A DNA stretch of 64,000 nt from Herminiimonas sp. Its GTDB lineage: Bacteria > Pseudomonadota > Gammaproteobacteria > Burkholderiales > Burkholderiaceae_D. The notes beneath the pieces were generated by a model. The model was not told the DNA's origin and made no database searches. It saw only the letters and a program-made list of their open reading frames with translations. Position 1 is the stretch's first letter. Every line of letters starts with the position of its first letter. Shown in pieces: positions 61,098 to 64,000 of this stretch. Made by a program: the position numbers and the translations under genes. The stretch covers positions 123,183 through 187,182 of the forward strand of contig JAQGMR010000069.1 of the NCBI GenBank assembly GCA_028292265.1, in the 5' to 3' direction.

Positions 61098-61625
61098 ATG
61101 ACAGCAAAAATGATCAAGCTCGAAACTCTTGCCGGGCGCGCCGTAAAGGCGAAAGCCTCCGCGCCCACGCCACTCGACGCTCTCAAGAGGCTAAGAATCT
61201 TGATGCAGACGGCGCAACGACATTCCGCATGGACCAAGCAGCAGTGCGGAGTCACGGGAGCCCAATTGTGGCTGATGAAAGAGTTGCAGGAGGTCCCCGA
61301 CTTGCGCGTTGGCGAACTAGCAGAACGACTGTCCATTCACCAAACAACGGCCAGCAATATGCTCAATGGGCTGGTGCGGCGCAAGCTGCTGGTCAAGCGA
61401 CGGCACGGTGCCGATCAACGAGTCGTGACGGTGTCGCTTACGAAGGAAGGGGCTTTAGTGGTCGCTAGTGCACCCCAGCCCGCACGCGGGGTACTGCCTG
61501 AAGCGCTCCGCAGCATGGACCAGGCAAAGCTGCGCGATTTAACGCGGGGTTTACAGGCATTGCTCGATGAAATTGGCAGCACCGAGGAAGCGTTTGGTAA
61601 CGACCCGCTGCCATTCACCATGTGA
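61098..61625 (+). CDS. MarR-family transcriptional regulator
   Basis: 175 residues. The winged-helix core reads GAQLWLMKELQEVPDLRVGE, then LAERLSIHQTTASNMLNGLV and KRRHGADQRVVTVSLTKEG. An N-terminal Ala/Lys-rich stretch of about 25 residues precedes the usual start of homology. ATG 61098 follows a weak GAG site. It is divergent from tctBA and may control it. The C-terminus beyond EALRSMDQAK is the dimerisation helix. Confidence 0.9.
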   Translation: MTAKMIKLETLAGRAVKAKASAPTPLDALKRLRILMQTAQRHSAWTKQQCGVTGAQLWLMKELQEVPDLRVGELAERLSIHQTTASNMLNGLVRRKLLVKRRHGADQRVVTVSLTKEGALVVASAPQPARGVLPEALRSMDQAKLRDLTRGLQALLDEIGSTEEAFGNDPLPFTM

Positions 61626-61670
61626 TGCAACAGGTTTGGCGATGAGGTTGCCGGCTTCACTTTTCATACT

Positions 61671-62630
61671 ATGAACCTTGACGAATTTGCCGACGAGTCG
61701 GAAGACACCATCCACACCCCCGCGGAGCGCGCGGCCGCGGCATCCCGCAGCACATGGGTTAGCGTTGGCGTCAACATCCTGCTCCCCTTCACCCAAATCG
61801 CTGTGGGCATTTTCTCAAAGTCCCAAGGGCTGATTGCCGACGGCATTCATTCCCTCTCCGACCTTATTGCGGATTTTGTCGTTCTGCTTGCGAGCCATCA
61901 CAGCAAGAAGGACGCGGACCAAGAGCATCCGTACGGTCATCAGCGTTTCGAGACGGCTGCGTCTCTCGTGCTCGGTGTGCTGCTGATGGTGGTTGGAGTC
62001 GGTATGCTGTGGTCCGCTTTCCGCAAGCTCGAGGATCCGGAGACGGTGCAGCGGGTGCATGCCGCGGCCCTATGGGTAGCGGGCGCCGCGCTGATCGCGA
62101 AGGAAACGCTCTTTCGCTACGTGCTAACGATAGCAAAGCGCGTTAAATCTAGCATGCTCGTTGCCAATGCCTGGCACGCTCGCTCAGACGCAGCGTCATC
62201 GCTGGTAGTCGGTATAGGCATCGGCGGCAACCTGGCCGGGTATCCAATACTTGATCCAATCGCTGCGCTCATCGTGGGATTCATGATCGCCAAAATGGGA
62301 GTCGGGTTTGGTTGGGATGCGCTGCATGACTTGATGGACCGCTCGGCAAACGAGAATGAGGTCCAGGCCATTCGGACGACCTTACTGGAGACGCCCGGCA
62401 TTTGTGGCGTCCACGACGTACGCACCCGGAAGATGGGAGACATGATTGTGGTGGATGCCCATATCGAGATTGATGGAACGATTTCCGTAGAGGCCGGCCA
62501 CGACATCGCGGTTATGGCCAGGCAGCGCGTCCTGCAGCGCCATCGGGTCCTGAACCTGATGACACATGTCGATCCGTGGCGGCGCCCGGACCTTGACCAC
62601 GAACTCCTGGTCATGCGCCGCGCGCCTTGA
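61671..62630 (+). CDS. Cation diffusion facilitator (CDF) metal exporter
   Basis: 319 residues, six membrane segments. The metal site in segment 2 is LIADGIHSLSDLIADF and in segment 5 NAWHARSDAASS, the usual paired HxxxD/DxxxD sites. GHQRFE follows the first. The C-terminal cytoplasmic domain (IRTTLLETPGICGVHDVRTR) is the dimerising ferredoxin-like fold. It exports a divalent metal such as Fe, Mn, Zn or Co using protons. No clear ribosome binding site. The next genes may be involved in envelope or metal efflux. Confidence 0.92.
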   Translation: MNLDEFADESEDTIHTPAERAAAASRSTWVSVGVNILLPFTQIAVGIFSKSQGLIADGIHSLSDLIADFVVLLASHHSKKDADQEHPYGHQRFETAASLVLGVLLMVVGVGMLWSAFRKLEDPETVQRVHAAALWVAGAALIAKETLFRYVLTIAKRVKSSMLVANAWHARSDAASSLVVGIGIGGNLAGYPILDPIAALIVGFMIAKMGVGFGWDALHDLMDRSANENEVQAIRTTLLETPGICGVHDVRTRKMGDMIVVDAHIEIDGTISVEAGHDIAVMARQRVLQRHRVLNLMTHVDPWRRPDLDHELLVMRRAP

Positions 62631-62788
62631 ACCCACCTTCAATGCCAGCGAGCCTTCTGCCTTCTGATGGTTTCTCGGCCAAACAACCCGGCGGCGCTTG
62701 GGCCATCCTCGGCATGACGGAGGCTCTGCGGGCTAATCCATCGCCCGAGCCTCCGACGCTACCCGACTACTATTTTCCTTTTATCGCC

Positions 62789-63307
62789 ATGAAAAATATC
62801 GTTAGCCTGACCGTCGCTACCGTCCTGCTATCTTCCGCCGGCGCTTGGGCGGCATCACCAACGCCGGCTACCGAAAGACGGCATGCAGACGTGGCGCAAC
62901 GGGGAATTAGCGTGATGCCGTTCGACCTGAACGCAACGACGCACGTCTTTACGAAGACAAGGACCGGCGGCATTCAGAAGGTCGTTGCGAAGCGTTCCGA
63001 CGATACGGCGCAGATCAAGTTGATACGCCAGCACCTGCAAGAAATTACGCAGCAATTCGCTCGCCGGGATTTTTCCGGCCCAGGCCAGATTCATGGCCAC
63101 GAAATGCCGGGCCTGGCCCGGCTGAAAGCGGCGAATCCAGGGGAATTGCAGTTGAAGTACCGGGATACCGAGGCTGGCGGCACTATCGTGTACGAGACAA
63201 AGAATTCCCAAGTTTTGGCCGCACTTCATCAATGGTTCGATGCGCAGGTCTCGGATCATGGACAGGATGCAATGGAGGGACATGACCATGCAACGATGCG
63301 CCATTAG
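62789..63307 (+). CDS. Small secreted protein of the ISVMPFDL-type family, function unknown
   Basis: 172 residues with signal peptide MKNIVSLTVATVLLSSAGAW ending near AAS. The mature part has ISVMPFDLNATTHVFTKTRT, KLIRQHLQEITQQFARRDFS, IHGHEMPGLARLKAANPGEL and ends in a His-rich EGHDHATMRH. Similar proteins are often mislabelled aspartate carbamoyltransferase in databases; no carbamoyltransferase motif is present. The His-rich parts could bind metal. It lies 158 bases after the CDF gene. Confidence 0.8.
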   Translation: MKNIVSLTVATVLLSSAGAWAASPTPATERRHADVAQRGISVMPFDLNATTHVFTKTRTGGIQKVVAKRSDDTAQIKLIRQHLQEITQQFARRDFSGPGQIHGHEMPGLARLKAANPGELQLKYRDTEAGGTIVYETKNSQVLAALHQWFDAQVSDHGQDAMEGHDHATMRH

Positions 63308-63546
63308 TACTTGGCTCGCCGTCCTCACCGGGTCTTCATTCGTGACCGAAATGGGATCCGGTTGCATGCCACTTCTTGCTGTCCTTTTCGCTTCGTCGCC
63401 TCCTCGGGAGGGCTAAAGCCATCCCGCGAACCGACAATCCCGCAGAAACGCCTGCGGAGCGAGGGCTCCATTGAATCCAGAAACGGCACTGCTGCCCGCA
63501 TGCCTGCGGCAGACGGTACCGATAGCCCGCAGCCTTTGTCCGCCGA

Positions 63547-63587
63547 TTGATGTGCATCACGTGAAATTGCTTTCGCAACACTAGACT
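63547..63587 (+). promoter_or_regulatory. FNR-type promoter before the HlyD-like gene
   Basis: TTGAT-GTGC-ATCAC (63547-63560) matches the FNR box at 9 of 10 positions and is followed 21 bases later by TAGACT (63582-63587), a fair -10. The spacing is the same as at phaC. The start would fall near 63594, about 95 bases before the gene. The rest of the gap 63308-63688 shows no gene. Confidence 0.6.
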
Positions 63588-63688
63588 GGCTTCATTAAGG
63601 GGGCGCGCGCTTTTTTTCGGCCGGCGGGCGACTCGCGTGGGCATTTGTCCCGCGGTACCGGTTGCTGCTGAAACCTGCGGATTGAAGA

Positions 63689-64000
63689 TTGCCCAATATA
63701 AAAACACTGCTCTTGTTTGCCGGGTGGACTGCAGCCAGTTTGCTGACTGGCTGCGGCGAGAAATCTGGCGAAATCTATTCGGGTTATGCGGAAGGCGACT
63801 ACGTCCGCCTCGCAAGCCCGATCACAGGCACGCTCGCCAAACTTTATGTAAAGCGCGGCGAGAAGGTAACCCGCAACGCGCCAGCATTTGCCCTTGAACA
63901 GGCGAGCGAACGCGCCGGACGCGAAGAGGCGAACTTCCGCGTCGAGCACGCCCGCTCGCAGCTCGCCAACCTCAGCAAAAGCAAACGACCTGACGAGATA
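63689..64000 (+). CDS. HlyD/RND-type periplasmic adaptor lipoprotein, N-terminal part
   Basis: The first 104 residues; it continues past the window edge. The TTG at 63689 is the only possible start after an in-frame stop at 63683. A lipoprotein signal with LLTGCGEKS follows, then GYAEGDYVRLASPITGTLAK with VKRGEKVTRNAP, the lipoyl/biotinyl-like hairpin of membrane-fusion proteins, and a coiled-coil start (EREEANFRVEHAR-like stretch). It would bridge an inner-membrane exporter and the outer membrane. It was too far 5' for other domains to be seen. An FNR-type promoter lies upstream. Confidence 0.8.
   Translation, partial: MPNIKTLLLFAGWTAASLLTGCGEKSGEIYSGYAEGDYVRLASPITGTLAKLYVKRGEKVTRNAPAFALEQASERAGREEANFRVEHARSQLANLSKSKRPDEI

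Noticed and set aside
62789..63307. Naming the secreted protein aspartate carbamoyltransferase
   Set aside because: The name occurs in databases for similar proteins, but no carbamoyl-phosphate-binding motif is present and the protein is secreted and too short.
1..64000. tRNA, rRNA, CRISPR arrays, intact IS elements or prophage genes
   Set aside because: No tRNA cloverleaf, rRNA segment, regularly spaced repeat array, transposase or phage structural gene was recognised on either strand.

Overview
The window looks like a piece of chromosome from a betaproteobacterium of the order Burkholderiales, perhaps an Oxalobacteraceae-type soil or water organism. The grounds are high GC, several solute-binding proteins of the Bug/Tct and Liv types, a class I PHA synthase, and FNR/Anr-type boxes in front of stress genes. 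No rRNA, tRNA, CRISPR array or intact transposase was seen.

Layout. (1) 1-6.3 kb, minus strand: a three-gene molybdenum hydroxylase (CoxL-like, CoxM-like, and a CoxS-like iron-sulfur subunit fused to a CoxG-like domain), followed by two ABC solute-binding proteins. (2) 6.9-9.4 kb: a PAS-GGDEF-EAL protein. (3) 9.5-11.4 kb: a small AT-richer insert with an XRE-type regulator, three perfect TTTACTAAA operator-like repeats, and two unknown proteins, ending against a 5'-truncated aldehyde dehydrogenase. (4) 12.3-32.9 kb: a catabolic island. A LysR regulator is followed by a 3-hydroxyisobutyrate-dehydrogenase-like enzyme, a DUF1185 protein, a GlcD-like flavoprotein, a Bug-type binding protein, a beta-propeller lipoprotein, a D-2-hydroxyacid dehydrogenase, an RraA/HMG-aldolase-like protein and an aldo/keto reductase. 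Then come a branched-chain-type ABC importer (with a permease-ATPase fusion), a fatty-acid-hydroxylase-type enzyme, an SDR, an aldehyde dehydrogenase and an esterase. The substrate is not identifiable from sequence.

(5) 33-51 kb: a stress/low-oxygen cluster with Hsp20, PagP, two universal stress proteins, PlsC, a beta-CASP RNase-type MBL protein overlapping an AMP-phosphorylase-type enzyme, two P-type ATPases (one MgtA), a diguanylate cyclase and PhaC. Its content recalls the low-oxygen-activated (lxa) locus of Burkholderia cenocepacia. FNR-type boxes (TTGAT-N4-ATCAA) lie before usp, plsC and phaC, and another before the HlyD-like gene at the right end. The usp, phaC and hlyD boxes are each followed 21 nt later by a -10-like hexamer. 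Remnants of a MacB permease, a usp gene and a dps gene show past rearrangement. (6) 51-56 kb: a small secreted protein, a ClC channel and a Cache-PAS-GGDEF-EAL protein. (7) 56.6-61.6 kb: an oxalate/formate-type MFS carrier, TctA/TctB of a tripartite tricarboxylate transporter, and a divergent MarR regulator. (8) 61.7-64 kb: a CDF metal exporter, a small secreted protein and the start of an HlyD-type lipoprotein.

The main points of interest are the shared FNR-promoter architecture across two convergent operons, the CoxS-CoxG fusion, the XRE insert with its operator array, and the RNase/AMP-phosphorylase gene pair. All functions are read from motifs and context; no search was run.
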